Source: Planococcus rifietoensis (GTDB lineage: Bacteria > Bacillota > Bacilli > Bacillales_A > Planococcaceae). Taken from it: a stretch of DNA of 64,000 nt. The position numbers and the translations under genes are program-made. The DNA lies in assembly GCF_001465795.2 (NCBI RefSeq), contig NZ_CP013659.2, forward strand, positions 2,560,501 through 2,624,500, in the 5' to 3' direction. The notes below the pieces were generated by a model, which was given only the letters and a program-made list of their open reading frames with translations, had not been told where the DNA came from and did no database searches. Position 1 is the stretch's first letter. Each line of letters begins with the position of its first letter. Below, one piece after another: positions 24,660 to 33,316 of this stretch.

Positions 24660-25529
24660 TTAAGACAACATGTCCTGCAATTCATCTTTCGTGAAGACGT
24701 AGGTTTCGTTGCAGAAATGGCATTGCGCTTCCGCCTTGCCTTCTGTCACGATAATATCTTCGATTTCCGCAGATCCAAGGCCCTGGATCGCATTATGGAT
24801 GCGTTCCCGCGAGCACTGGCATTGGAAATTCACTGGCATCGTATCGAGCGCTTTGACATTTTCTTTGCCCAATACTTCGTCTAAGATATCTTCAGGCGTC
24901 AAACCTGCGCGCACCATATTGGAGATGGTCGGGATCTCGGCCAGTCGCTGTTCAAGCTGGCTGATCACTTTTTCATCTGTCCCTGGCATCAACTGGATGA
25001 TGAACCCGCCTGAAGCCAAGATGGTATTGTCAGGATTGACGATAACACCGACGCCGACTGAGGAAGGCGTCTGTTCAGAAGTCACGATGTAATGGGTGAA
25101 ATCATCTCCGAGCTCACCCGAGATGATCGGCACTTGGCCGACATACGGATGCTGCAAACCGATATCTTTGGAGACAGTCAGTGTCCCTTCTGTTCCGACT
25201 GCCCGGCGGACGTCGAGTTTGCCTTGCTCGTTCAAATCAAAATGGGTTTGGGGATTGGACACGTAGCCTCGCACTTCCCCTTTTGCGTTAGCATCTACGA
25301 GAATCGTGCCGAGCGGGCCGCCCCCATTGATTTTGATCGTCAATTTTTCTTCGCCTTTCAGCATCGCGCCGAGCATGACGCTTGCGGTCATCGAACGGCC
25401 CAGCGCCGCGGACGCTGTAGGCCATGTATAATGGCGGCGCTGCGCCTCGTTCACCGTTTCTGTCGTGCGCGTTGCGAAAGCACGGATTTGGCCATCGTAA
25501 GCCAAAGCTCTCACTAAATAATCGTTCAT
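24660..25529 (-). CDS. hslO: Redox-regulated chaperone Hsp33
   Basis: This 289-residue holdase chaperone is switched on by oxidation of its zinc cysteines. The C-terminal redox switch shows CQC (near residue 237) and CHFC (near 269), the CxC-x(n)-CxxC pattern of the family. The N-terminal domain has [20 protein letters not shown] and the GGPLG loop. The length is usual. The start ATG at 25529 follows GAGGAAG. It is close to other oxidative-stress genes. Confidence 0.96.
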   Translation of the reverse strand: MNDYLVRALAYDGQIRAFATRTTETVNEAQRRHYTWPTASAALGRSMTASVMLGAMLKGEEKLTIKINGGGPLGTILVDANAKGEVRGYVSNPQTHFDLNEQGKLDVRRAVGTEGTLTVSKDIGLQHPYVGQVPIISGELGDDFTHYIVTSEQTPSSVGVGVIVNPDNTILASGGFIIQLMPGTDEKVISQLEQRLAEIPTISNMVRAGLTPEDILDEVLGKENVKALDTMPVNFQCQCSRERIHNAIQGLGSAEIEDIIVTEGKAEAQCHFCNETYVFTKDELQDMLS

Positions 25530-25568
25530 CTATGTTCTTCCTCTCTGAAACCGCATGGGTTTGTTCGT

Positions 25569-25778
25569 TTATCTTGAGTCTTTGACTTTGCTTGGCGTAA
25601 CATCTGCGCCAAGCGGGTCAATTACCGTCATATTCGTTACCGTTGTCTCGACTTGTCCACGGATTTCCTGGAGATATTCGCGGCGGAGCACTTGCTGCTC
25701 CCGAATTTCCGCGTAGCTCAATCCGTAGCTGCGCTCTTTTTGCGCCAATTCGTTAATGCGCGGCAAGATTTGAATCAT
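25569..25778 (-). CDS. DUF896 family protein (YnzC-like)
   Basis: This 69-residue helical-hairpin protein has RINELAQKERSYGLSYAEIR and EYLQEIRGQVETTVTNMTVI, then DPLGADVTPSKVKDSR, as in DUF896/YnzC proteins of Firmicutes. Members are small and of uncertain role; some are induced with SOS or stress genes. The ATG follows AAAGGAG. An MhqR-like half-conserved dyad (25836-25853) overlaps the likely promoter. The hslO gene follows in the same direction 39 bases downstream. Confidence 0.85.
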   Translation of the reverse strand: MIQILPRINELAQKERSYGLSYAEIREQQVLRREYLQEIRGQVETTVTNMTVIDPLGADVTPSKVKDSR

Positions 25779-25835
25779 CTGAATCGCACTCCTTTCTGTG
25801 CGGACAGGGACATATCCACTTCCCTCATTTTATAT

Positions 25836-25853
25836 TATCTCGAATTAAAAATA
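25836..25853. promoter_or_regulatory. MhqR-like half-conserved site upstream of the DUF896 gene
   Basis: TATCTCGAATTAAAAATA keeps one arm of the mhqD operator exactly, TATCTCGAATTAAA, and loses part of the other. It overlaps a TATAAA-like -10 for the DUF896 gene. Confidence 0.4.
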
Positions 25854-25883
25854 AATAAATGTGCCTGCATCTCCTGAAAGCAT

Positions 25884-25920
25884 AAAAAACCGCCTGCAGC
25901 CCTCAAAAGAACTGCGGCGG
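25884..25920 (-). terminator. Terminator of the patatin-GNAT unit
   Basis: Minus strand CCGCCGCAG pairs with CTGCAGGCGG (one bulged A), followed by TTTTTT. Confidence 0.85.
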
Positions 25921-25927
25921 CAAGCGG

Positions 25928-26374
25928 TCAAACAACCAAGCGAAATTGAGTGCATGTGACACCTGGCGCAACTTCGAAAGTTTCTTCTTCACGGAAGCCG
26001 AATGATTCATATAATTTATGGGCGGGGACATTCGCTGTGCCGGTGCTGACAATAAATTCTGCTGCGTTCTTTTGCTGGAGCAAATGGTCCACTAAACTGC
26101 GGGCGATTCCTTGGCGAAACTGAAGCGGATCCACAACAAGCCGGTAAATATCGACGACGCCATTTTCTTCTTTATAGGAAATAAACCCTTTCAAATAGCC
26201 GTCCTGATAGCCGAGAAAGGTCTCTTCGCTCTGCTGGATTTCATAAATTGTTTCAGAAATGTGGGGAATATCGTGAAACCCCATCAGTTCCGCTTCAATC
26301 CGGTAAGCCGGGCGCTGGATCGACTGGATGTCGCGCGCAATCTTCTCATCGGTCTGGTCTATTTCGGTAATCAT
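25928..26374 (-). CDS. GNAT family N-acetyltransferase
   Basis: This 148-residue acetyl-CoA-dependent acetyltransferase has motif A in IYRLVVDPLQFRQGIARSLV (around residue 75) with the Q-x-x-G-I-A pyrophosphate loop, then a motif B region PAHKLYESFGFREEE. The acceptor is unknown. The ATG at 26374 shares one base with the stop of the patatin gene (TGATG), so translation is coupled. AAGGAG lies seven bases upstream inside that gene. Confidence 0.85.
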   Translation of the reverse strand: MITEIDQTDEKIARDIQSIQRPAYRIEAELMGFHDIPHISETIYEIQQSEETFLGYQDGYLKGFISYKEENGVVDIYRLVVDPLQFRQGIARSLVDHLLQQKNAAEFIVSTGTANVPAHKLYESFGFREEETFEVAPGVTCTQFRLVV

Positions 26375-27255
26375 CACAAGCTCCTTTCCAAACTCAGTGC
26401 ATTTTGTTCGCGAATGAATCTTTTCACACGGGGCACTACCAGTTCTGCATCCCGGTAACCCTGGACATACAAAGCCGCAAGCCGCTCCTGGTCCCGTTCA
26501 ATGCCACGCAGCCTATGCAAATTGCGCGGGCGGACAACAATGGCAGCATCTTGTGCTTCGAGCGCCTCTATCTGCTTCAGCGATTCGTTATAGATGCGCT
26601 GCCGTTCCTCAAGCGCCCGCGCAAGGCCCGGGTACTGCCGGGCAAATGTGGGAGCGAGGCGTATAAGCGGTGTATGGCGCTTCCGATAGCTCTTTTCACG
26701 TGTCATGATGATGATCGGCTTGGTCACACCGTCCGCCAAGGCTTGTTTAATCGGCAGTGGGTCAGCCAGGCTGCCGTCCATGAGCAGCCGTCCGTCATAA
26801 TCCACAGGACGCGACATAAACGGCAGTGAACTCGATGCCTTCACGACTGTCAGCAAATCTTCCGGGGGCAGTGGTTTGCGGTAGTAGATTGCTTCTCCGG
26901 TCATGCAATCCGTCGTTCCGACCACGAATTCTTCCGAAGCTGCACCGAACCCGCCATAGTCAAACGGCACAAGCCGGTTCGGAATATCGTCGAAAATCAA
27001 TTTCATGCCAAACAGTTCCCGTTTCTTCAGCAAGTTCTTCATGGAAATATAATCGGGATGGGTGACATAATCGATCATCACTGTCCGGTTCCTGCCGCTT
27101 TGCCGGGAAAGATAGGACACAGCATTGCAGGCCCCGGCGGATACGCCGATGACATAGTCCGCAAACAGCCCTTCTTCCATGAACTTCTGCAGCACGCCAG
27201 CCGTATAGACGCCCCGCATGCCACCGCCTTCTAAGATCAGTCCGCTTTTCACCAT
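26374..27255 (-). CDS. Patatin-like phospholipase
   Basis: This 293-residue cytosolic lipid acyl hydrolase has the oxyanion motif EGGGMRGVYTAGVL (residue 9 onward), the nucleophile elbow GVSAG (near 38) and the catalytic Asp in MDGSLADPLP (near 158), so the Ser-Asp dyad is intact. It resembles the YjjU/RssA type of bacterial patatins. Substrate unknown. The ATG follows GGGGAGGGG. It is cotranscribed with the acetyltransferase gene. Confidence 0.9.
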   Translation of the reverse strand: MVKSGLILEGGGMRGVYTAGVLQKFMEEGLFADYVIGVSAGACNAVSYLSRQSGRNRTVMIDYVTHPDYISMKNLLKKRELFGMKLIFDDIPNRLVPFDYGGFGAASEEFVVGTTDCMTGEAIYYRKPLPPEDLLTVVKASSSLPFMSRPVDYDGRLLMDGSLADPLPIKQALADGVTKPIIIMTREKSYRKRHTPLIRLAPTFARQYPGLARALEERQRIYNESLKQIEALEAQDAAIVVRPRNLHRLRGIERDQERLAALYVQGYRDAELVVPRVKRFIREQNALSLERSL

Positions 27256-27282
27256 GCCCCTCCCCTTTGCATGAAAGTCTGA

Positions 27283-27960
27283 TTACCCGATTTTCCGAAT
27301 CAATTCCTGCCCAGTGTTTTTTGGTGAGTTGACCGCGGCGGATACTTCATACGCTTCCAACTCTGCCGCTTCGTAAGGCTTGATGAGTTTTTGCAATAGC
27401 TCAGGATCTTGTACATTCGGGTCGAGCCAGGTTTTTTCCGCTTCTTTGTCCAAAATCACCGGCATACGGTCATGGATATCTGCCATCACGGCATTCGGCT
27501 GTGTCGTCAAGATTGTGCAGCTATGGACCACTTCCCCTTCCGGCGATTCCCAAGATTCCCATAGCCCTGCAAACGCAAACAATTCGTCGCCTTCTAAATG
27601 GATAAGCATCGGCGTTTTGCCATCCTGGCCTTTTTTCCATTCGTAAAAAGCATTTGCCGGAATGAGGCAGCGCTTTTTCTTGAAGGCTCTCCGAAAACTC
27701 GGTTTTTCTGCCGCGGTCTCCGCACGGGCATTGATCATCTTGTAGCCGATTTTCTGATCTTTTGCCCATGACGGGATGAGCCCCCAGCGGAATGTCCCAA
27801 GTCGATTTCGCTTGCCGTCATTGATGACCGCAACGATCTGCTGGGAAGGCGCCACATTGTAATTTTCTTCGTAGGAAGCCCGGTCGAGCGCGGCTTGTTC
27901 TATCTCAAAACGCTCAAGCAAGGCTTCGTAATCTGCATATAACGCAAATCTCCCGCACAC
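27283..27960 (-). CDS. SRAP domain protein (HMCES/YedK type)
   Basis: This 225-residue protein shields abasic sites in single-stranded DNA by a thiazolidine crosslink. Cys2 (MCGRFAL) is the crosslinking residue; the conserved Asn and Arg lie in INARAET, the Glu in NAFYEWKK and the His in IHDRMPVIL. All key residues are present. The start codon is GTG at 27960, placing Cys directly after the initiator as the family requires. No LexA box was seen before it. It lies 27 bases upstream of the patatin gene, and the two may be cotranscribed. Confidence 0.93.
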   Translation of the reverse strand: MCGRFALYADYEALLERFEIEQAALDRASYEENYNVAPSQQIVAVINDGKRNRLGTFRWGLIPSWAKDQKIGYKMINARAETAAEKPSFRRAFKKKRCLIPANAFYEWKKGQDGKTPMLIHLEGDELFAFAGLWESWESPEGEVVHSCTILTTQPNAVMADIHDRMPVILDKEAEKTWLDPNVQDPELLQKLIKPYEAAELEAYEVSAAVNSPKNTGQELIRKIG

Positions 27961-28125
27961 TGAAATCCTCTCCTTTTTTCTAAGTGGATTGGCTTACTTC
28001 CAATATAACAGATTTTTCAAACTTCTCTAGCAATCTGCTGTGCATTCCTTTAGGTACGCCCTTTCTGCGTATAAGCCAAAAGAATGTTATAATGGAGAGA
28101 CTATAAGGAAATGAGGAGGAATTGC

Positions 28126-28557
28126 ATGGCTACTGCGCGCGAAATGAATTTGGTCAATAAGGATCTTTTGGTTGAGGAATTGGGCCTCAAGCAATTCGGC
28201 AACTCGAATGTATTTTACAATGAGGACTTTTTTGTCCTTTCTCCGTCTGTGCAACGTTACGAAAAAGGCTTTGATGTAAGTGAATACAATCTCTCGAAAT
28301 ATGACCCAGAGAAACACCAAGGATTTGTCATCGTCCGTTATATGGATACGTTCCTAATGGCGAAACTTGAAAGCTTCACTGACAAGATGATGCCTCCTGA
28401 ACTGCAATTGAAGAAAAAGAACGTGAAGCCGCATTGGAAATTTACGGTTGTCGAAAACCCGGCCTATCATCTCGTGAATACCCAAAACAAAGAATTGCGC
28501 TATCGCCTGCAGGAACCTACCCGCAAACAAATTCTTGCGTATTTCAATAAGCTTTAA
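28126..28557 (+). CDS. Conserved-looking protein of unknown function
   Basis: This is a 143-residue soluble protein that I do not recognise. It has no signal peptide, membrane segment or Cys. Noticeable features are FVIVRYMDTFLMAKLESFTD in the middle, a Lys-rich stretch LKKKNVKPHWKF and a C-terminus RKQILAYFNKL. The ATG at 28126 follows GAGGAGG; TATAAT (28088-28093) is a good -10 with a poor -35. It forms a single-gene unit ended by a hairpin. Confidence 0.75.
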   Translation: MATAREMNLVNKDLLVEELGLKQFGNSNVFYNEDFFVLSPSVQRYEKGFDVSEYNLSKYDPEKHQGFVIVRYMDTFLMAKLESFTDKMMPPELQLKKKNVKPHWKFTVVENPAYHLVNTQNKELRYRLQEPTRKQILAYFNKL

Positions 28558-28562
28558 CGTCC

Positions 28563-28589
28563 AGCCCGCATGTTTCATGCGGGCTTTTT
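28563..28589 (+). terminator. Terminator of the 28126 gene
   Basis: AGCCCGCATG pairs with CATGCGGGCT, followed by TTTT. Confidence 0.88.
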
Positions 28590-28676
28590 CACACCCTTTT
28601 TGCCGCTCCCACTTATTTGCCAATGAGTGATAGAATGGATAGCAGAAGCTTTGACGAAATGGAAGTGATTGCCTTC

Positions 28677-29873
28677 ATGGAAAAACGCACATACACGGTA
28701 CGCGACCGTGAATTCTGGAAAATCATTGCGAGCCTGCTATTGGCTTCGTTATTTATTTTTGCCAATATTTACTCCGTACAGCCTTTGCTGCCGGTATTCG
28801 TCTCGGAATTCGGAGTGTCGGTCTCGACTTCCAGCTTGTCTCTTTCCCTGACGATCATCGGATTGATTGCGGGGCTGGTCATTCTCGGCTTCTTTTCTGA
28901 CCGCAACGGGCGGCGCTCCTATATCATCTGGTCGCTGCTCGGCTCTGCCATCCCGTTTTTCATCCTGCCGTTTGTCGAATCGTTCACGGTATTTCTTGTG
29001 CTGCGCTTGATCCAAGGCTTTGCGCTTGCCGGGGTTCCAGCTGCAGCACTCGCCTACATCAGCGAGGAAATCGACCGCAAAAACATCGCCTATGCCACCG
29101 CTTTATACATATCGAGCAATGCACTCGGAGGCATGCTCGGTCGCGTTTTGACTGGATTTCTCACAGATGCGTTTTCCTGGCAATTGACGTTTTTCGCATT
29201 CGGCGTGACCGGCATCGCTTTGTTTATCGCCGTCTTTTTGCTATTGCCGCCTTCCCATCATTTTGAACCGAGCGAACTGAGCTTTTCAAAAGATATCGAG
29301 GGCTTCCTGTTCCATTTGAAAAATCCCGCGCTGCTCGTTGTGTTTGGCCTCGGCGCGATTCTCCAAATTGCTTTCACCGGCGTCTGGACCTATTTGCCGT
29401 TCCACCTCGAAGCACCGCCATTTTCCATGTCGCTGCAGGCGATCTCCTATCTGTTCTTCGCCTACGGCATCGGGGTCATCGGCTCGCCGCTTGCCGGGCG
29501 CGCTGCTGAAGCATTCGGCTTGAGGCGCGTGCGCATTATCGGCGTGTTCATTTTTTCAGCTGGCGTGTTGATGACGCTTGGGCCTGAACTATGGATGGTA
29601 GCAGTCGGTTTATGCGTGACCTGCCTCGGGTTTTTCACAGCCCATTCACTGACCGCTGCTTCTGTCGGCCAGCAGGCTACGCATCATAAAGGCAGCGCAT
29701 CGAGTCTATATCTTGTATCGTATTATATTGGCGTGGCGGCTGGGAGCTCATTGCTCAGCCCCGTTTGGACACGCTTCGGCTGGAACGTGCTGATCATTCT
29801 TTGCGCAGCGATGCCAGCGATTTATGTAATGATCGTTACTTGGTACAGAAAAAGAGCCGCCTCAATTGCATGA
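28677..29873 (+). CDS. MFS transporter
   Basis: This 398-residue membrane protein has about 12 hydrophobic helices. Motif A is FFSDRNGRRSYI after helix 2, and NIYSVQPLLPVFVSEFG opens the transport domain, as in MFS exporters of the YbcL/YnfM group. The substrate is unknown. The ATG at 28677 is chosen because earlier in-frame starts lack a ribosome site and would add a charged tail; GGAAGTG lies upstream. Its stop codon lies inside the bidirectional terminator. Confidence 0.8.
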   Translation: MEKRTYTVRDREFWKIIASLLLASLFIFANIYSVQPLLPVFVSEFGVSVSTSSLSLSLTIIGLIAGLVILGFFSDRNGRRSYIIWSLLGSAIPFFILPFVESFTVFLVLRLIQGFALAGVPAAALAYISEEIDRKNIAYATALYISSNALGGMLGRVLTGFLTDAFSWQLTFFAFGVTGIALFIAVFLLLPPSHHFEPSELSFSKDIEGFLFHLKNPALLVVFGLGAILQIAFTGVWTYLPFHLEAPPFSMSLQAISYLFFAYGIGVIGSPLAGRAAEAFGLRRVRIIGVFIFSAGVLMTLGPELWMVAVGLCVTCLGFFTAHSLTAASVGQQATHHKGSASSLYLVSYYIGVAAGSSLLSPVWTRFGWNVLIILCAAMPAIYVMIVTWYRKRAASIA

Positions 29874-29885
29874 GGCGGCTCTTTT
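29850..29885. terminator. Bidirectional terminator overlapping the MFS stop codon
   Basis: AAAAGAGCCGCCTCA pairs perfectly with TGAGGCGGCTCTTTT (29871-29885); the TGA stop is the first three bases of the right arm. Confidence 0.93.
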
Positions 29886-29888
29886 AGT

Positions 29889-31532
29889 TTATTCCAGGAA
29901 CTGTGCCGGGGTGCTCAATAAATCGATGCCCCAGACGAGCGGCAGGAAGTAGTAGACAGCGAGGCCGACAAAAACAATCCCGAAAACGTTCAGGATAAAG
30001 CCGGCACGGGCCATATCGATGATTTTCAAATAACCTGAACCGAAGACCACAGCATTCGGCGGTGTCGCAACCGGCAGCATGAATGCACAGGACGCTGTCA
30101 CAGCAGCCGTCACCATCAATGCATACGGATGGATGCCGAGCGCGACTGCCAACGAAGCCATGATCGGGAACATCATCGAAGCTGTCGCGGTATTGGATGT
30201 GATTTCTGTTAAGAACAACACGAATGCCGCAACGACAAGCACAATAATCAAGACATTGATTCCTTGCAGGCCGATCAACTGGCCGCCTACCCATTCGGAA
30301 AGGCCTGATTGAGTAAAGCCAGCGGCGATTGCCAAGCCGCCCCCAAATAGCAGCAGGATGCCCCATGGCAATTTAACGGCTGTTGCCCAGTCCAGCAAAT
30401 TGTCGCCTCTGCGGTTTTTCGAAGGGATGGCGAACAAGATCAAGGCAGCAATCAACCCAACCATCGCGTCGTTCAAGCCAGGCAAAAATTCCACCAGCAA
30501 AAACGAGCGGGTGATCCATGAAAATGCTGCCAAGAGGAAGATCGCGAACACGATCTTTTCCTCGTAGGAAGCCTTACCCAGCTCTGCCTTCTGTTCTTTA
30601 ATGACTGCGCTGCCTCCAGGCAACTCTTTTAGTTTTAAAGGATGCGCCACTTTCACCAGATAGAACCAAGCCACAAAGATAAAAATCCACGCTACTGGCA
30701 CGCCGAACAGCATCCACTCGGCAAACGTGATTTCAATGCCGTAGATTTCATTGACAGCGCCGGCAAGCAATGTATTCGGCGGCGTCCCGATCAAGGTCGC
30801 GATTCCGCCAAGCGAGGCGGAATAGGCGATGCCGAGCATGAGCGCTTTGCCAAATCCGAAGTTTTCTCGTGACGTGTCGATCGAGTCGTCATGTTTCAAC
30901 GCTTCCGACACTTGGTAAATGATGGCCAGCCCGATCGGCACCATCATCATGGCGGTAGCGGTATTGGAAATCCACATCGATAAGAACCCGGTCGCCACCA
31001 TGAACCCCAGGATGATCCGCTCGGTGTTCGTCCCGATCAATGAAATGATAGTTAAGGCAATGCGTTTATGCAGATTCCATTTTTCCATCGTCAAAGCGAT
31101 CATGAAGCCGCCCATGAACAGGAAAATCGTGTCGTTGCCATAAGCGGAAGTGGTCGCCCCAACGTCCAATCCCCCCGTTAAGGGAAAGAGCACAATCGGC
31201 AACAGCGACGTAGCTGGAATCGGGATCGCCTCGGTAATCCACCAAGTCGCGATCCAGATGGTGCTGGCAAGAATCGCCTTCGCTTCCGGCGTCAGCCCTT
31301 CCGGATTCAAGAACAGCATCGTCAAGATGAACAGTAAAGGGCCAAGGATCAGCCCGATCAGCTGCGGCGTATTATAGCTTTTCTTCTTGAAGCGTTCATC
31401 ATATGTACCTGCGTCTTCTGCACGATCGCGGTCGTCCCCTGGTGAAGTCGAGCCGGGCTTTGCGAAAAAGCGCAGCATGTCTTTTGCCTGGTCATGCTTT
31501 TCCCACATCCAGTTCCAAGTTGCTGAAACCAT
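29889..31532 (-). CDS. SLC13/DASS family sodium:anion (dicarboxylate) symporter
   Basis: This 547-residue membrane protein has a cytosolic N-terminal stretch of about 55 residues and then 11 or so hydrophobic segments. The duplicated SNT sodium/carboxylate motifs are both present: WISNTATAMMM near residue 187 and ITSNTATASMM near 448. PIPATSLLP and the pattern GTPPNTLLAG also fit the SdcS/DASS group, which imports succinate, malate or fumarate with Na+. The ATG follows GGAGGG. A promoter with an embedded, fully matching cre site lies upstream, so catabolite repression is likely. Confidence 0.9.
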   Translation of the reverse strand: MVSATWNWMWEKHDQAKDMLRFFAKPGSTSPGDDRDRAEDAGTYDERFKKKSYNTPQLIGLILGPLLFILTMLFLNPEGLTPEAKAILASTIWIATWWITEAIPIPATSLLPIVLFPLTGGLDVGATTSAYGNDTIFLFMGGFMIALTMEKWNLHKRIALTIISLIGTNTERIILGFMVATGFLSMWISNTATAMMMVPIGLAIIYQVSEALKHDDSIDTSRENFGFGKALMLGIAYSASLGGIATLIGTPPNTLLAGAVNEIYGIEITFAEWMLFGVPVAWIFIFVAWFYLVKVAHPLKLKELPGGSAVIKEQKAELGKASYEEKIVFAIFLLAAFSWITRSFLLVEFLPGLNDAMVGLIAALILFAIPSKNRRGDNLLDWATAVKLPWGILLLFGGGLAIAAGFTQSGLSEWVGGQLIGLQGINVLIIVLVVAAFVLFLTEITSNTATASMMFPIMASLAVALGIHPYALMVTAAVTASCAFMLPVATPPNAVVFGSGYLKIIDMARAGFILNVFGIVFVGLAVYYFLPLVWGIDLLSTPAQFLE

Positions 31533-31580
31533 ACTATCCCTCCAAATTTTAAAGAATTGTTTAATTATTCCACCTGTTTT

Positions 31581-31609
31581 AGTGTATCCGTTTTCATTTT
31601 TCAGGACAA
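31581..31609 (-). promoter_or_regulatory. Promoter of the dicarboxylate symporter gene
   Basis: Minus strand: -35 TTGTCC (31604-31609), 17-base spacer, -10 TACACT (31581-31586). Confidence 0.55.
31583..31596 (-). promoter_or_regulatory. cre site (CcpA operator) in the symporter promoter
   Basis: TGAAAACGGATACA on the minus strand agrees with every fixed position of the cre consensus TGNAANCGNWWNCA. It overlaps the -10 and spacer of the promoter, a repressing position. Confidence 0.7.
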
Positions 31610-31721
31610 GGGCTGGATTGCTATCTATTTAGGGAACTAGATCTCTGTTTTTGAACACGTCCTCATGCTCCCTAGTTTTTTCACTGTCCCCCATGCTGCC
31701 ACTAACCCGTTTTTAGCCATT

Positions 31722-31761
31722 AAAAAAGAAGCTGCTGGTTGATTCCCCGCAGCTTCTTTTT
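31722..31761 (-). terminator. Terminator of the 62-residue gene
   Basis: AAAAAGAAGCTGC and GCAGCTTCTTTTT pair across a 13-base loop. The 31620-31721 stretch to its left shows no gene I can support. Confidence 0.85.
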
Positions 31762-31767
31762 ATGTCA

Positions 31768-31956
31768 TTATTTACTTTCTGATTCGCCGATTGGATTTCG
31801 TTCATCGCCGACACCGGTATTGCTGTGGGCGCCTTCTTTTCTCATTTTCTGTCCGTCTTCCCGTGATTCACGGTCGATTCCTTCGAACTCTTCACGTTTT
31901 TTTCGGTCCGTATTCCTCGATGGGTTGGCATCTTTGGAAAATTCGTCTCTAGGCAT
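31768..31956 (-). CDS. Small hydrophilic stress-type protein (62 residues)
   Basis: MPRDEFSKDANPSRNTDRKK starts a very charged, glycine-containing 62-residue protein ending NPIGESESK. It has no hydrophobic core and no family I can name; it is probably disordered. The evidence that it is expressed is good: GAGGAGG at the correct distance, a strong SigB-type promoter 35 bases upstream and a terminator directly after its stop. Confidence 0.72.
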   Translation of the reverse strand: MPRDEFSKDANPSRNTDRKKREEFEGIDRESREDGQKMRKEGAHSNTGVGDERNPIGESESK

Positions 31957-31990
31957 TCTGCTTCCTCCTCTTGGACTGCTTTCCCCTCCT

Positions 31991-32015
31991 ATTCCCTAAG
32001 AACACCGCTTAAAAC
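31991..32015 (-). promoter_or_regulatory. SigB-type promoter of the 62-residue gene
   Basis: Minus strand: GTTTTA (32010-32015), 13-base spacer, GGGAAT (31991-31996). Confidence 0.78.
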
Positions 32016-32018
32016 GTA

Positions 32019-32495
32019 TTAGGAAAAGTTGAACAAGTTGTAGCCAAAATAAACCGATAGGACCGATAAGGCAGCGAACACCAGGTGTTCGGCAAAGCTG
32101 CCCGTTGATGTCGTAAGCGGCAAGCGCACCGTCACGCGCAGCGGAAACAATAGCTTGACGCCTCGTTTCGTCGCCATGTCCAATACGATGTGGCTGATCA
32201 TGCCAACCAATACACCCATTGCCAACGCTTCATTTGGCAACACTGCCTGAAACAGCGCCGTCATGAGTATCAGGAACAAAAGGCTATGGGTGAAAGTCCG
32301 ATGTCCAAACAAAGTACTGATCAGTTTCGATAAGATTGGCAGGCTCCTGCCGATTTTGCTCGAGCCGTGGCAAATATCCGGAATCAACGCCCCTGCCACT
32401 CCGCCAATCAATAAAATGGCAGGCTCGTAATGGGAAACTTGCGCAAATGCCAGACTTGCTGCGATGCCGCCCGTGATGTGTGTTTTTCCTGTCAT
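32019..32495 (-). CDS. YdjM-like membrane-bound metal-dependent hydrolase family protein
   Basis: This 158-residue protein has three to four hydrophobic segments. MTGKTHITGGIAASL, PDICHGSS and FGHRTFTHSLLFL, followed by ISHIVLDMAT, give the conserved His/Asp set of the YdjM (LexA-regulated, DUF457-like) family. It is presumed a membrane hydrolase; the substrate is unknown. No LexA box was seen here. The ATG follows AAGGAG. Confidence 0.83.
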   Translation of the reverse strand: MTGKTHITGGIAASLAFAQVSHYEPAILLIGGVAGALIPDICHGSSKIGRSLPILSKLISTLFGHRTFTHSLLFLILMTALFQAVLPNEALAMGVLVGMISHIVLDMATKRGVKLLFPLRVTVRLPLTTSTGSFAEHLVFAALSVLSVYFGYNLFNFS

Positions 32496-32599
32496 AGCTG
32501 GTTGCGCTCCTTTTCCGGTTGAATCACTCTATAATTTCTATTATACCGTTTTTCGGTTATGCTGAAGACATCGAAATTAGCAAAAAGGAGTCGTTTTTC

Positions 32600-33229
32600 A
32601 TGGGAATTCATCGTTTTTTCACCTCATTAAATGATTTGGAGCGAATCATCCGGGCACCAGGCCGTTTCAAGTTTGAAGAGCATAACGTCGCCGCGCATTC
32701 GTGGAAAGTCAGCCAGTATGCGATGTTCTTTGCGACAATTGAAGAGCGCGAAGGCCGCCCTGTCGACTGGAAATCGCTCTATGAACGGACCATCAACCAT
32801 GACTTTGCCGAAGTGTTTATCGGGGATATCAAAACCCCCGTGAAATATGCATCCCCTGAACTCAAGGAAATTCTTGCGAGAGTTGAAGAGGGGATGATGG
32901 AGAAATTCATCCTGAAAGAAATTCCGGAAGAATTCCAAGAAGTCTTTTTCGACCGCATGAAAGAAGGCAAGGACGAGTCGCTCGAAGGCCGGCTATTGGA
33001 ATTCGCCGATAAGCTCGACCAATTCTACGAAGCGTTTGCAGAACTGAAGCGTGGCAATACCGATAAGGAATTCCTGAAAATGTACCGGATTGCGCTCAGC
33101 AAGATCCTCGATCTTCCGCTTACCGCAAGCGTCGATTATTTCCGCGATGTTATACTCGATGACATCATGACAGAAGACACGGCAATTGATATCCGCAAAA
33201 TCACAAAGCGTGTGCTCGAAGCCCATTGA
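32600..33229 (+). CDS. HD domain phosphohydrolase (YfbR-like)
   Basis: This 209-residue cytosolic protein has the HD metal site in order: H33 in NVAAHSWKVS, H67-D68 in TINHDFAEVF and D137 in EFADKLDQF. This arrangement is that of YfbR-type 5'-deoxynucleotidases. The nucleotide role is an inference from the family. The ATG at 32600 follows AAAAGGAG; an in-frame upstream extension has no ribosome site and would cross the promoter region. Confidence 0.82.
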   Translation: MGIHRFFTSLNDLERIIRAPGRFKFEEHNVAAHSWKVSQYAMFFATIEEREGRPVDWKSLYERTINHDFAEVFIGDIKTPVKYASPELKEILARVEEGMMEKFILKEIPEEFQEVFFDRMKEGKDESLEGRLLEFADKLDQFYEAFAELKRGNTDKEFLKMYRIALSKILDLPLTASVDYFRDVILDDIMTEDTAIDIRKITKRVLEAH

Positions 33230-33283
33230 TTGCTTTGTTGGGCATGACGGGCTGACTTATGATAAATTAGAATAAACTAACTC

Positions 33284-33316
33284 GGAGGTGAATCCCTTAT
33301 TTAAGGGAATTTATTG
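33284..33316 (+). promoter_or_regulatory. Unusual ribosome binding region: hairpin between SD and TTG start
   Basis: GGAGGTG (33284-33290) lies 23 bases before the TTG at 33314. The hairpin TCCCTT-ATTT-AAGGGA (33293-33308) fills most of this gap; if folded, it brings the SD to a normal distance. An in-frame stop at 33302 excludes any earlier start. Confidence 0.6.

Noticed and set aside
31620..31721. Possible hairpin or element with AACTAG/CTAGTT arms
   Set aside because: Only six bases pair across a long loop; no gene, repeat partner or known motif seen.
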